From Prosapia bicincta (taxonomy: Eukaryota; Arthropoda; Insecta; Hemiptera; Cercopidae), in NCBI GenBank assembly GCA_036971475.1, contig JBAIZL010000425.1:3991001-4055000 (forward strand): DNA of 64,000 bases, read 5' to 3'. The translations under genes were made by a program, and so were the position numbers. How positions within the stretch are numbered: position 1 is the stretch's first letter; the number at the start of each line of letters is the position of its first letter. The notes under the pieces were generated by a model, which ran no database searches, was not told the DNA's origin, and was given only the letters and a program-made list of their open reading frames with translations. This document shows, one piece after another, positions 41,284 through 53,053 of the stretch.

Positions 41284-41670
41284 GGGGGTGGCATGTTGTA
41301 ATGGAATGGCCACCACTGAGGACAGCGATGGCTGGAGCTGTCTTCCTTAGAAAATATTTTACCCACAGCCAAGGATACATGCGAATGCTGGTTTTGCGTG
41401 ACTTTAAAATCGGGTGTGTAATATTTGTACTCTGACACCCACAGCAACATCATATTTATGCACTATCGCAATCGACCCACACCATCAAAGACTCGTTACT
41501 AGAATTGACCTATATTGTAGTTCAATTCTGATGAGGAGTAATTGATGGTGTGGTTCGACTTCGATATCGCATAACTGTGATGTTGCTGTGATGTCACCTA
41601 CAAATATTACACCGAATTTTAAAGTCACGCGAACCCAATATTCGCTAACCTACTGTGCGTAATATATTTT
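41278..41670. ncRNA. Long-hairpin unit 2
   Basis: A tandem relative of 40905-41250: same opening block, same order of parts, same ending (TTCGCTAACCTACT). Its long hairpin is 41394-41631, with arms of about 112 bases; left-arm landmarks such as CCACAGCAACATCAT find their complement in the right arm. The terminal stem-loop is identical to unit 1. The small hairpin is GACAGC/GCTGTC where unit 1 has GGCAGC/GCTGCC, a compensating pair. Confidence 0.65.
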
Positions 41671-42321
41671 CTAAAAATATTTTTGTGTGACTGTTGGTGT
41701 GCGTATTATATATATATATATTACTCGTATATGTATTTAGTCTTAATATTTTATTATTGTTATATTTTATTTATTTTACTCGTATTTGTATTTATATTTA
41801 GTTTCACTATTTTATTATTGTTATATTTCAATTATATTGTGTTCGTATTTCCTAAAATTATGTTTGTGTGACTGTTGGTGTGCGTGTTATATGTTACTCG
41901 TATTTGATTTATATTTAGTTTTATCATTTTATTTTTGTTAGATTTACTCGTATTTGTATTTACTTTTATTATTTTATTATTGTGATATTTTAAATATATT
42001 ACTCGTATTTGTATTTATATTTAGTTTTACTATTTTATTATGGTTATATTTCAATTATATTATATTGTGTTCGTATTTGTGACTGTTGGTGTGCGTGTTA
42101 TATATTACTCGTATTTGTATTTATATTTAGTTTTATCATTTTATTTTTGTTAGATTTTAATTATATTATATTTGTAATATGTAATATTGAGTTTTATTCT
42201 AGTCTACATTTTGTCAGAATTTTATTTTATTTACGTATATGTATAATCCTGTATTTATATTCATATTTTTAACATAATATTTTATTCTAGTCTTCATATT
42301 GTCAGATTTTTATTTTATTCA
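41671..42321. repeat. AT-rich subterminal tandem repeats
   Basis: GTGACTGTTGGTGTGCGT occurs three times (about 41688, 41869, 42077). Between copies lie ACTCGTATTTGTATTTATATTTAG and TTTTATTATTGTTATATTT units. Open frames here are Tyr/Ile/Phe-rich translations of the repeat and are not genes. Confidence 0.75.
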
Positions 42322-42702
42322 TATTTATAATTATATTCTTAACACAATAAAAATATTTATTCTTATACAAATACACGTTTTACTCTTATTTCATACAACC
42401 AAACCAACATCCAACACTCACGACATACTTCTACCTACATCTAACCACAACACACAACTGACTACATCGTAGCTCAGTCGCTAGCGTCACACGCCAGCAA
42501 ACCAAACGTCCACGGTTCCATTCCCCAATACACATTTATATTTTTTCAACAAAATTACGTCACCAGAACAAAATGGCCCGCGGGACCAAAACAAAATGGC
42601 CCTCCAGGACACCAATCAACCTCTAGGGGCGGGGCTTAGCTGGTGGTGGGGGTAACAAATACTGCTCTCTCATTGGGGGGATAAAGGCACCCCGTCCCTA
42701 CT
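42322..42702 (-). repeat. Maverick right terminal inverted repeat
   Basis: Reverse complement of 19850-20235, five bases shorter. Ends CCCCGTCCCTACT, followed by TATATA. On the + strand it carries the A/B-box tRNA-like stretch (TAGCTCAGTCGCTAGCG at about 42470; GGTTCCATTCC at about 42514). Confidence 0.97.
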
Positions 42703-42708
42703 TATATA

Positions 42709-45700
42709 TATGTTGTCGTGTTTTGTTGGTATTGGATGGTAACTTTGTATTTGCATTTTAGAAGGTTGCAGCTACTTTTATGGTGTGTTGTGATATGTCA
42801 AAGTTATTTACTTTTCTTATTGTACATTATTGTTCTTTTCTATGTGTGTATTATAATATGTATGTGTGTTTGTGGTACCCAATAACTACATACTGTTTTC
42901 AAATTTTGTTAAGGAAATATTGGCAAGTAAGTAGGTGGTCGACATTCATTTATTGAAAGACAGGTTATAAACTATTTCAACATATTTATTATTTGTATGT
43001 ATACTTGTATGTTATTGACATAGATATGTACAACCCGGCAAATATTTTACCAACCACTCGCAGGCCTGCTTGTTTTAAATAATATGGTTTTATGATTAAA
43101 AAAATCCCAATCTGTTAAATCTAAAATTACATATTCACTAAAGCTGTTTTATTATTCATCTACATTGTTTTCATTTGTTACAAAATATATATTGCTCTGA
43201 ACTACAAACAAATGGAACCCCATACATAAGCACATCAATACAAAGAAATATGTGCAACGACGATGTAGAACATTCACCAAACACAATTAAAACCGTAATT
43301 AATTATAAAACCATTTAAAGCCGGTATAATGCATACGTACCCTTTGTAACGTTGCAAAATTATTGTTAGTATTGAAATTGATATTCTTTTAGTGCAACCA
43401 ACCATTTCAGAATTGTTTTTCTAATCCTTCTTTAATGTTTATTTAATTATTATACCTAAAAAAAGATGAAATTCTTGACGGTTTCATAATTTTTAACGTT
43501 TGACGGAACTAAAAAATTATAGGAATATATTTCAAATTAATCTAATCATATATAATGAATTACTATTGTTTAACATAAACATACATTTTTACCGTAACAT
43601 ACACTGAGTTTCTCCAAAGATTTACCATTTACTGAACTTCGTAAAAAAACATTTTCGAAGTCAATACTTTTTTTCGCTGCGTATGACTGAATGTTTTTCA
43701 CGGGAGAAGTATTTTGCATCTTCCTTTCCGTCACGGTGGATACCATCACGAGACGACAAGATCGTCATATTGATGTGATTTATCTTAAATTTAAAGATAA
43801 CATATGATTTCATACAGCTGTCGATTTTGCCTATATACAGGTAGGTTAAGTTGTAGATGAAGCTGTTGTCTTTTCAGTTTTTATTTTACGGTTGTCCTTT
43901 TTCTATTTTATAGCTTCTAGGTTTTGAGGTACACACCTTTTTGGGTGCTTTTGAAATATTTTGCCGTAAAGAAAACTGCTTTAGTTGCAGTCATTGGACA
44001 TCTCAGCGAACTTTATATAGCGTAACAAAATGCTGCTAAATGATTCTATACAACAGTTTGTTTTCTATGTTAGTGGTTATATTGTGAAGAACTGTTTCAA
44101 CACGTAAGTTATGTTACTTTATTTATTGAACATTTTTAGGTTAAAATGTTATTACTAAATATTTTCATAAACTAGTAAATACATTTTTTTAATAATATTT
44201 CGATAAATCTTACTATATTATTTGAATATAATTATAACGAATTATATATTTGTATTTTAAATTTAAATGCAAGCCTTTCTTGGCTCATCTGGCGTTTAAA
44301 TTAAATGTTTCACATCTGAAAATGTTTTTTTTATCGACTAGATTCTTGTATTATTTGCTACATTAACTAGATTGTATTAAATTCTCTAGTAAATACATTA
44401 TCCCAAATAAATATAACTACTGTCGGCCGGCCCCAATAGTTGGCAATTTTTAGTTTTATTCAGTAAAAGTGTTTTTTTTACATTCAAATTTTTTGTGGAA
44501 CTTAATCAACAAGTAAATAAAATTTTGTTCATAATATTACAATTATTTCAAAGCGTATTCAGATATGACATCACATCGTTGCACTTTTGTTCACTTTCAA
44601 ATTCATTTATATTGAATTGAATAGCAAATATTACAGTCCAATTTATCCAAGGGCTATAAACACGAATATCTTCAGCAACTGTTTTCATTATTTTCCGGGA
44701 ATATTTTTAGAATTCCTAATTTTGTTCAATTCACCACCTAATACTATCAAAAATAAATAATTAATTTTTTATCTAAAAAATATTACATCATTGATAATTA
44801 TATATTAGCTATATGGAAAAAATTGTTTCCCTTTGACTACTTTGAATAATTATTAACACTATAAATCTTAATTAGCAAATAACAAATGTGCACAACAGTA
44901 GATTCAATAATACAATATAATCTTATAAACGCAGCTTCAAAAACATATTTCAATTTAAAAAGTAATTAAAAAAATAAATGTACATGACACATCATCAGAG
45001 TCAACATCATCAGGATAAAAATGAAGTGATGTACTCGATTTTAGTTTACTTGTGACCTTTTGATAAAGGTTACTATGTTTTTTTTTAAAATACACATAAG
45101 TTTTGAAGCTCTTTTAAATTTAAGACAAAAAAAATTGTAAAATTATTTTATTATTGTAATAAACGTTATTCACTTTACATAAAATATTATCTTGTTTAAT
45201 AGGAAATTTAAATTCCAATGAAGAATTTTCTGTTCAAAATAATTCATTAACTGGAATAAAAAGATAACATCGTTAATAAGATTACACATCAATATCGGCC
45301 ATTAAATAGTATCTACAGCAGTACGAGACACTTGAAGAATAAGTTACGATATAAAAATAGACATTTTAAATTGTTTTTCAGGTCACAAAGCCGTTTGTAG
45401 CGTTCATTGTCAGGCTTCATATAAATTAAGTCGCGCGACATAGCAAGAGACTTGGTTTTTTCATTTGCAGTTACCTACAGGTAAACGGTTATAAACTGGC
45501 ACTTGGCTCTAAGGTTGGAATTGTGTATTTGTCGTCTAGAAAACATCAGCCACTTTCGTCATCTCTCGTCGGGGCCATTTATCGAGGTCAACCCTTAGAC
45601 AAACCTATTAGCACGCTAGTGTTGCTAATTTTATTATATATTAGAAAGTAATAATAAGTAACAAAGTAATGAGTCAACCCTTAGAGTCGGCGGAAGTTTA

Positions 45701-47650
45701 AGGGTCGATGTTTTTCAAAAAGGAGCTGCGAGCACCTCCACCCTCTCCTCGTCCTCGACCTCTCGCTAAGGCCGGCTGCCCCCAAGTGTCCGCTTTTAAA
45801 ATAAGTGGTATTTCAATCTCAGCGTTGAATCTTGCTGCTATAGGGCTACGTAGAGGGCCACTAAAACTAATGTGTCTGCTTTACCACTGTGCCCAGATGC
45901 CAAAGAGGAGTAGACAGATGCCTGGACTTCCACCTCCACTAGTCGGCGAACCTCCCTATGCGCTTAAGTTTTGTCCTATTGTTCCCAAATTATATACTCA
46001 ATTTATAGTGACTGTATTAGAATCACTTTATTCTTGTGTTATAAGTAGCATATATAAAAAGCACAGAATTGGACCGACACGCTATGTTTACCCGAATTTT
46101 ATGAATTCGGATTTAAATTTATGGGGGTTTAATATTTAAGGGAAGATTTTTTTTAAATTGGATTGTTCTAAATTAAATAACACCAATCCGTCGAAATTTA
46201 AATAAAAGCTTGAGTGTTTTAAATCATTAAATATCCATTTTCCATATTTAAATATCATTTTAAACCATATCCTTCAGGCTGTATTTAAGCATGCTAGCTA
46301 GTTTTTCTAAAATTATTGTGAAGGCATAAAGAAAAATTTCAATTTTTTTCTTCTATAGTTTTAAATCAAATTACTATGATCTCCACCTTGTGTGTTAATT
46401 ATAACGACGGAAAATATGATTTACCTACGTCTAATATTGTTCTAAATTATAGAAACTAAATATTATTTTACAATTTATTATTAATTTTTAAATAGTTAGC
46501 CAACATCGTACACAGGTAAATATATTAATCACTGCTAAGACTCTATGATTGTCTATTAAATTCGTTTCATTATTAAGGTATAATTATTCTTTTTGTTATT
46601 ATATTGAAAATTATTACTTTGTTCACATTAAAGTTTATATTTGCTTGTTTATAATAAGATACAGTACTCATCTGAGAAAGCCAACTTACTGAAATTTGTC
46701 AGTAGCCAGTCAATAATTTACCGTTCATACAATGGTCGCGATACAACCTGTACCATTAGGTGTTATTGTTAGGCTAGCTGTGTAATTGTATACTTCATAC
46801 CAAGCATTGAGGTATATAATAACACAACTATTAAGCTCTACAAGTATGCTACAGGTGTCTCAAAATAATTTATAATCCACTGAATTGACAATAGCAAATA
46901 GCAACTGCCGCAACCTTTCCGTATGCTAGTGCTTTAAGTCACGTTTCTACTCACACAAAGAGCGAACAATTATATAATTACAGTAGTATTATTGGCTTAT
47001 GGTCACGTACGGGAGATTCGTACGTGACCACCTGCCTAGACCGTCGAAAGGTTGGCTTATCTTATAAGTTCCCTATTTATGCCACAAATATAATAGGAAA
47101 TTTTTAACCTTTTTGGCCTCTTTACATTGTAACTTGTTAATTTTAAACAACATAAGCGCACTCAAGACGTTTGTCCGTTTCCTCCGGATTTCAATGCATT
47201 TCTACTTAATATTGCAGGGGGTAAGATAAGATTATTGTGTTTTAGTGCAAATACGGACGATGTGAAATATATATTTTTTAACTTTTGTTAGAGCTCCTGA
47301 AATTAAAATCGATTCTTCAGATAACATAAATAAATAATAATAATAAATAAAGCGAATAAATAAGATACTATCTTTCTCGTTCTAGCAAAAGTAGCCTGAA
47401 AAATGTTTTTCAGGTGTTGATTAATTCTAAACTAGGAATACAAATTTATAAAATATTTTAAAAAAATCAAAATATATAGATAACTATGTATACAATGAAT
47501 ATATATACGAGTATATAAATGTAAGACGTATAACTAGATTTTCTAACCCACGTTAAGCCAAAATATTTACTTACTATTAAATTTATAACACAATATTTAC
47601 ATTAATAATAAATTACATTAATATTATAAAATTTGTTTTTCAACGTCAAT
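42709..47650. other. AT-rich non-coding flank
   Basis: No gene supported. A frame at 45708-46139 starts in a GC-richer patch (Pro/Arg-rich) but lacks any domain I know. A weak CTGATGATGTTGACTCTG motif (minus strand, near 44990-45015) recalls the hammerhead at 49017. A perfect hairpin lies at 47000-47030. Confidence 0.5.
47000..47030. other. Perfect 12-bp hairpin
   Basis: TGGTCACGTACG, 7-base loop GGAGATT, CGTACGTGACCA. No adjoining gene explains it. Confidence 0.7.
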
Positions 47651-47659
47651 TGCTACTAC

Positions 47660-47815
47660 GTTCAAAAATTTTACTTTAGTTACTTTTTATTTTATAATTA
47701 CAATTAATATAAATATGTATATACGTAGGGCTATGACAGAATTCCAATATTTGGTGGCAAAATAGAAAGCGAATTACCCTGCAATTTCCACTCTTCCCTC
47801 TACACAGTATAGACC
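47660..47815 (+). repeat. Fragment of dispersed repeat (copy A type)
   Basis: TTTTATTTTATAATTACAAT, then TATGTATATACGTAGG...GGTGGCAAAATAGAAAG, matches 5561-5665. It continues into the foldback repeat. Confidence 0.55.
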
Positions 47816-48245
47816 TATAGAACAATGAAAATATTGGAAAGAACCCCAATACTATAGAAATAATCAAAAATAACAAATAAAAGAATAACTTCTTTTAAGT
47901 TACTTATCTTAAGTAGTATCTTTAAGCAATCATAAGTTACTTAAAATTAAACCCTTATGCTCATTTCGATGAACATGCCATCATTATCAGAGAGAGTGTT
48001 ATTACAAAATTACAATCTAGCAACTAGAAGGTACAAATTAGAGTGATCCAATTTTTGTTTGCTAGATTGTAATAAGACCCTCTGATAATGATGACATGTT
48101 CATCGAAATGAGCATAAGAGTTTCATCTTAAGTAACTTCTTTTATTTGTTATTTTTGATTAGTTTTGTGGTATTGGGGCTCTTTCCATTATTTTCATTGT
48201 AATATATTGTAACACTGTGCTCTTAATATTGTATAGACCTATAGT
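47810..48245. repeat. Foldback element with hammerhead-like arms
   Basis: The left arm (about 47810-48025) and right arm (about 48060-48245) are inverted copies. Shared landmarks are TATAGACCTATAG, AATAACAAATAAAAGAA, GAGCATAAG and CTAGATTGTAAT. Each arm holds CTGATAATGATG...GTTCATCGAAATGAGC, so the palindrome displays this motif on both strands. Confidence 0.75.
48081..48118 (+). ncRNA. Hammerhead-like motif (G8 to A variant)
   Basis: CTGATAA, bulged T, stem GATGA/TCATC with loop CATGT, then GAAATGAGC. Stem II pairs perfectly, and flanking CTCT/AGAG could be stem I. The invariant G of CUGANGA is A here, so it should be inactive. The inverted copy is at 47951-47990. Confidence 0.4.
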
Positions 48246-48329
48246 GTTTGAAACTATTATTTTTGTTTGTCACTATTTATTCGTTTTTTTTAGTTTATAA
48301 TATATGAAGCTATGGAGGTATACAATTTC

Positions 48330-48659
48330 TCATTCTATCCATCTCTTAATTTTTGTAAGGAAACTTTCTCTTTTAATTTCATATACATCTTTGAGTAATT
48401 GATTTCTAGTTATGGAAAAGTTGGTGCAGCGCTGGATTTCAAACTTGTAGTTACTCAGTTCGATCATATTATCTATGTTAGGAAATATGTGATTATTATT
48501 AATACTATGACTAGCAAAATTTGATTTATAAATATCTGGCTTCTTATATGCATTACAATGCTCTTTATATCTATCTTTAAGTTTTTTCTTAGTTTGTCCT
48601 ATATAAACTTTATTACAATATTCACATTCTAATTTATATACACCGTTTTTTTCATGCAT
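48330..48659 (-). pseudogene. PLE GIY-YIG endonuclease fragment (minus)
   Basis: 109 codons of the Penelope-like endonuclease: NGVYKLECEYCNKVYIGQT (GIY-YIG core with the CxxC that marks PLE versions), then KKLKDRYKEH, then ASHSINNNHIFPN. It ends KIKRWIE. Only this domain remains, with no RT upstream, so it is a fragment despite its open frame. Confidence 0.85.
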
Positions 48660-48737
48660 ATTTCATATTATTATTATTATTCATTATATTTATTAATTTA
48701 TTATTAGTATTATATAATAATTATATTATATAATAAT

Positions 48738-48926
48738 CACATATTTCCTAACATAGATAATATGATACTTGTAAAAGAAATTAACAAAGGCCTTAGAATG
48801 AATATTTATGAAGCTTTAGAAATACATAAATATAATACTAATAATGAGTTGATAAATGAACAAATACAAGTAAAATCTAAATTTGATAATATATTCAGTG
48901 TTTGTAATGTTAGGGCAGCAAAATAA
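48738..48926 (+). pseudogene. PLE GIY-YIG C-terminal fragment (plus)
   Basis: + strand reading from HIFPNIDNMI, then NKGLRMNIYEALEIHKY and NNELINEQIQ, ending at TAA 48924-48926. These are C-terminal features of PLE endonucleases. It shares HIFPNIDNMI with the minus-strand fragment, so the two form a head-to-head pair. Confidence 0.75.
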
Positions 48927-49012
48927 AAAAAAATTTTAACAACATTGTAATTGATTTGGGATAGCTATTTATTTGACCTAATTTGCACATATGTTAATTT
49001 TAATTGTTTAAT

Positions 49013-49057
49013 ATTCCTGATGATGTTGGTACTGTTAGCCAACGAAAAGCTTTGAAT
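49013..49057 (+). ncRNA. Hammerhead ribozyme candidate of PLE
   Basis: Stem I ATTC (49013-49016) pairs with GAAT (49054-49057). The core CTGATGA (49017-49023) is followed by a bulged T, stem II GTTGG/CCAAC (49025-49029, 49039-49043) and GAAA (49044-49047), then AGCTTT, which is palindromic in context (AAAGCTTT). Small palindromic stem III caps are known from PLE hammerheads, which are thought to act as dimers. It lies about 90 bases after the stop of the + PLE fragment. Activity is not established; the bulged T is unusual. Confidence 0.6.
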
Positions 49058-49129
49058 TGTAAATTCAATTATAATTCTTCTATTTGTATTTTGACTAAAT
49101 TCTTTATTAATACACAAGAATAAATATTA

Positions 49130-49130
<1 letters not shown>

Positions 49131-49172
<42 letters not shown>
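49131..49172. repeat. (TA)n microsatellite after PLE
   Basis: About 20 TA units following the hammerhead candidate by about 75 bases. Confidence 0.95.
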
Positions 49173-49174
<2 letters not shown>

Positions 49175-51002
49175 AAGAATGTGAGCTAATAGTAGGAATA
49201 AAATTTTTAAAAACAAACAATTGATTACAATTATTATATAATACAATGGTACTTAATCTCGACAGATTGAGACGACTAAACATCCCTTAAACAATATAAA
49301 GGGGCCACCAGCCCTAAAAAATTATTATGAATCAATGACTGTACGAACAATAGACGACCTTTAGATAGTCTAAGAAGGTACAATAGCTCCTTACATTTCT
49401 ATAACCTGTCCGTATTCTATAATACGTTTTTGCTATCTTTTAAACATAATCCACTATATTTTAAATAGAATCGCAAAATATTTATAATTAACCACATATA
49501 AAAACACGTGGCAATGTAAAACCACGAAATCCGTTTTAAACGTTAATCAAGCTAAACGCCTCGCAACTGATACGGTGCTCATTGTCTGTATATTCCCTTT
49601 GAAACACGGATGGGTAAATAACCGTTATCTCACTGGGCCTGATGTTGGTATTGATTTTTTCTGCTCATCTGCACTCTCCTACAGATAAATGGATGAGGGG
49701 AAACGTTCCAATTGTTTGTCCATTAACAACGTTGACGAGAAAACCTGGTGATTGTTACGGTCGGCGGATTTATAGCGAGAATTATTTTGAAAAATTATCC
49801 CAGCCCCCGAATTTATCTAGAACGCTCAAAACAGACGTGGGCGAAGTAAATTTATGGTGACGATAATACATTTTAGGATTAATATATCACGTTATGTTTC
49901 TTGAATGATGAAAAACAGAATTTACACATTTATTTTTAGTAGATTAAAGGTGATCACTCCTATGACTATTGTCGCTTAAGATTGATAGAAAATGTGAAAT
50001 TAGGAAGGGTTAAATTATGAGTACAGAATCCCATAATAGTGGGATAAATGCAGAATAATGGAATCACGTGTTCAGAGTCGCGTACATCCAGCAAAGCTAC
50101 TCTCTATCGAAATCATAAACAAATGGTGACTCAGTCTATCCCTCCATGTCTTTGTAAAACGAAGGAATAGGTTACGAATGAGGAACTAACCTAGTGACCC
50201 TTGTTATATTGCGCGCACATATCTTGGCGTATAGGGGATAGGGTAGTCGATCTAGTGACTTTAACGGATCGGTGATTTTAGTGACAGCGCCAGCCTTGGA
50301 TCAGTGACTTACCGATGACTTTAGTACCGGTGACAAGGGATACTGAGACAGATCTGTAAGTGCCAATAACAGCCAAGCATACCACACTGGGGACGAAAGA
50401 CAGTGCCAGTGACATTATTATTAGGAAGCTACTGCAAAGCATACAATGGGGTAATAAATTATATAACCTTATATAAAACTACAAAATAACAGTTTATTTA
50501 CAACATAAGGGTTTAATTACAAAATACAGTTTATTTACATTATTGGATGTTTGTATTAACAAAAAGGATTTTTCAGATGCTATCAAGACTTAACCGAGAT
50601 CTTCGGTCATTTAAAATGAACCCTTCCTTAGAGAATAGTCGCTAACAAGGTACGGATGTGACCTGTCAACAAAAATGTCGTTTCACTAGTTTGCATAAAT
50701 TAGGATAATTATAGGAGTTTTTTTCTTTTTCGGAAAGCTCATTTTACTTAAAAATAACCTGATACGAAATTAAGAACAACCTATAGAGTCGACGGCAAAC
50801 AACAGTGTCACTGTCCTGAAATCTGACACAAATCGCCTAATCACACACGACTTTAATGATTAGAACCAGTAACACCTGGTGGTATTAGCGACCAACCAAT
50901 ATCAGTGACAAAGTCACCGGGACAGAAATATCGACCATCCCTAATATGGGAACGGTAGTCTGAGTTGCTTCCACTACCCTTCCCCAACGTTCACTTGCAT
51001 TG
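49173..51002. other. Non-coding flank
   Basis: Less AT-rich than its surroundings at 50050-50450 and 50770-50960. No open frame with recognisable content. Confidence 0.45.
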
Positions 51003-51309
51003 TGTGGACCACGTGACCGTGCACTTGGCTTTGCGTGTACTATCACTTCTGAAAACATGTTATATATTCAGAATGTTCTATACATTAACAGTTTCTGCAT
51101 CCGATATGACTACACATATATCAAGATGGTTTTTATTTCATACTGAAGCTAATTTATCATCGAATTATCTAATATCGACCGTCTCATGCAAGTCAGTGTT
51201 TTGACAGTGCTTACAATGTGTGTACATAAGTATTTATACTGATCCTCTTCATCTAGTCTCCCCTCCTGCGATCTCTCATGGCCAAGTGCATGGTTACGTG
51301 GTTAGCCCT
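51003..51309 (-). mobile_element. MITE copy A (about 307 bp)
   Basis: Ends TGTGGACCACGTGACCGTGC and, inverted, AACCACGTAACCATGCAC. The whole element aligns in reverse with 61831-62143 (shared CAAAACACTGACTTG, TAGAACATTCTGAAT, GGATCAGTATAAATACTT). A TA at the right edge suggests Tc1/mariner-type mobilisation. No coding content. Confidence 0.75.
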
Positions 51310-51928
51310 ATAAAGTCAACTTAACTTGAACGTTTTTGTGTCGTCTTCAGTAATGCTGACTAACTGGAGTTTTTGTGTACGATCCCAGACTGTATCGTGT
51401 CTGTTTGGAGGGAGTGTGATGGGGATGATCCAAATAGTTGCTAAATTGTTTGGTAAGGACTATGCTAAGAATAAGGCTAACTTTAACTTGGAATGGGCAG
51501 GATCGCTTAAGGCTACTTCAATAGCACTGCTTTCAGTAGTGTTGAAGATGTTGTCTAACATACCCTGAGGTTTACATGTAATACATTATTTTATTTATTT
51601 TTACAACGAAACTTATCAGGCTGCATATTTTTTAACGAGCCACAGAAAACACGTGTGGTAAGGCTTCAGTAAACCTTACCTAAACAAATATTAGCCTTCT
51701 GATTCCATTCCAATTTTTTTAAATACTATTTATTTTTCGGAGAATAAGCTTTGTGGAAGTGGACTTAGAAGTATATATATCTGTATCTATTCTATAATTT
51801 TTTTAATGTGGGATACTCACAAGCAATTATTTTATTTATTATTTAAATTAGTGTTCTACTATAATATAAATTCAAATTTATTAAACTAATTTCAATAACT
51901 TTTATAATTGAAATTTATTTTCTTTGTA

Positions 51929-51964
<36 letters not shown>

Positions 51965-53050
51965 TTAAATTCCACGTTACCAACATATTGGTTTACATAA
52001 AACACATTTCAAAATTACTTTTAAAATTACCAATACAAATTCTCCGTACATGAGTACAAGAAAAAACGTTTTTACCATCTTTTGATATTTTGCGACTTTA
52101 TTTAAATCGTAGTTTTCTAAAATAACTACAAAAATATTTATTTAACTATAATGGGAAAATCAAATAAATTAGCTTTTCAAAAGCAAATACAATTTTCAAA
52201 GTACAAGTGCAAATTTATTAAAAACTTGTTGACGTAGTGGGAGAACGCTAGTCACAATAAAAAAAAAATAGCGTATAATGCACAGGGATCGGAAATTCTG
52301 TTGGTTTTAAAGCTTATCAGGAAAAACTTTTAAGCTCGTAGAGCGGAGTTGCATTGTACAACTAGAACTAATATTGAACAGCATGTAGACTTCTAACAGA
52401 TGTTATTAATATATTCAAGTAATTGCCTTGATATTGTTCAATCATTTTATCTCGTTTAGGATTTGATAACGCGAAGGTGTTATTATTTTTTACTAAATTA
52501 ATGAGATTAGGGAAAACATTTGTTTATTTAATTCATATATATTGTTTCAGTCTACTGTATTTTACTAGGCCCCTACATACCATTCTTAAAACTCTTTCAT
52601 TAATTAATTTTTTTTATATCTCCACGTGTCTTGTGACATGAGATATCCCCTTATTGTTTAAATTTCAACATATATTTTTTTTTAATTTGAGGTCATTTTT
52701 CAAAACAATTGTCAATAAAAGCAGTTAATAGTGTAAGCTAGCTTGCGAGCTTATGTGACTAATAGATGTAGACAACCTGTATAAACACTTTATTTTCATA
52801 AGTTGCTCATGTCATTGTGTTGTAGTACTACTAGTGATGATGTTATAAGTCATAGAAACGCGTACAAAAATAGAGAGTGACAGTGTGTGTAGTTATTTTT
52901 TAATAAGGTAATACAATTTGAAAGATAAAAATTAATACTACAAAACTTTGAATGTATATTTACATGTTAAACCTTCATTGGCATATCTTGATATGTTACA
53001 CTTGCATTGATATATATATTGATATGTTACACTTTTAGAGACATATATTG
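51310..53050. other. Non-coding flank
   Basis: Contains a (GT)n tract (51928-51963). Otherwise no feature recognised. Confidence 0.45.
51928..51963. repeat. (GT)n microsatellite
   Basis: About 17 GT units. Confidence 0.95.
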
Positions 53051-53053
53051 ATA

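Larger units (their letters stand above)
19850..42702. mobile_element. Maverick/Polinton (adintovirus-like), near-complete
   Basis: A 22,853-bp element bounded by inverted repeats that begin AGTAG and end CTACT, each flanked by TATATA (19844-19849 and 42703-42708). A 6-bp target duplication and AG...CT termini are the Polinton signature. The element encodes polymerase B, integrase, packaging ATPase, adenain-like protease, double jelly-roll major capsid protein and minor capsid protein, all with open frames of normal length. Near-identical terminal repeats and unbroken core genes suggest recent insertion and possible activity. Because the target site is itself a TA tract, the TATATA match alone is weak evidence; the precise repeat ends make the call firm. 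Confidence 0.95.

Noticed and set aside
41683..42272. Tyr/Ile/Phe-rich frames near the right repeat
   Set aside because: They translate the AT-rich subterminal repeats.
42465..42535. A functional tRNA gene in the terminal repeat
   Set aside because: Boxes A and B fit, but the acceptor, T and anticodon stems do not pair.
45708..46139. Pro/Arg-rich 143-codon frame
   Set aside because: A GC-richer start suggests a relic, but I find no motif, splice signal or homologue I can name.
50000..50960. Possible retroelement in a less AT-rich stretch
   Set aside because: No RT, integrase, protease or GIY-YIG motif in any frame that I could read.
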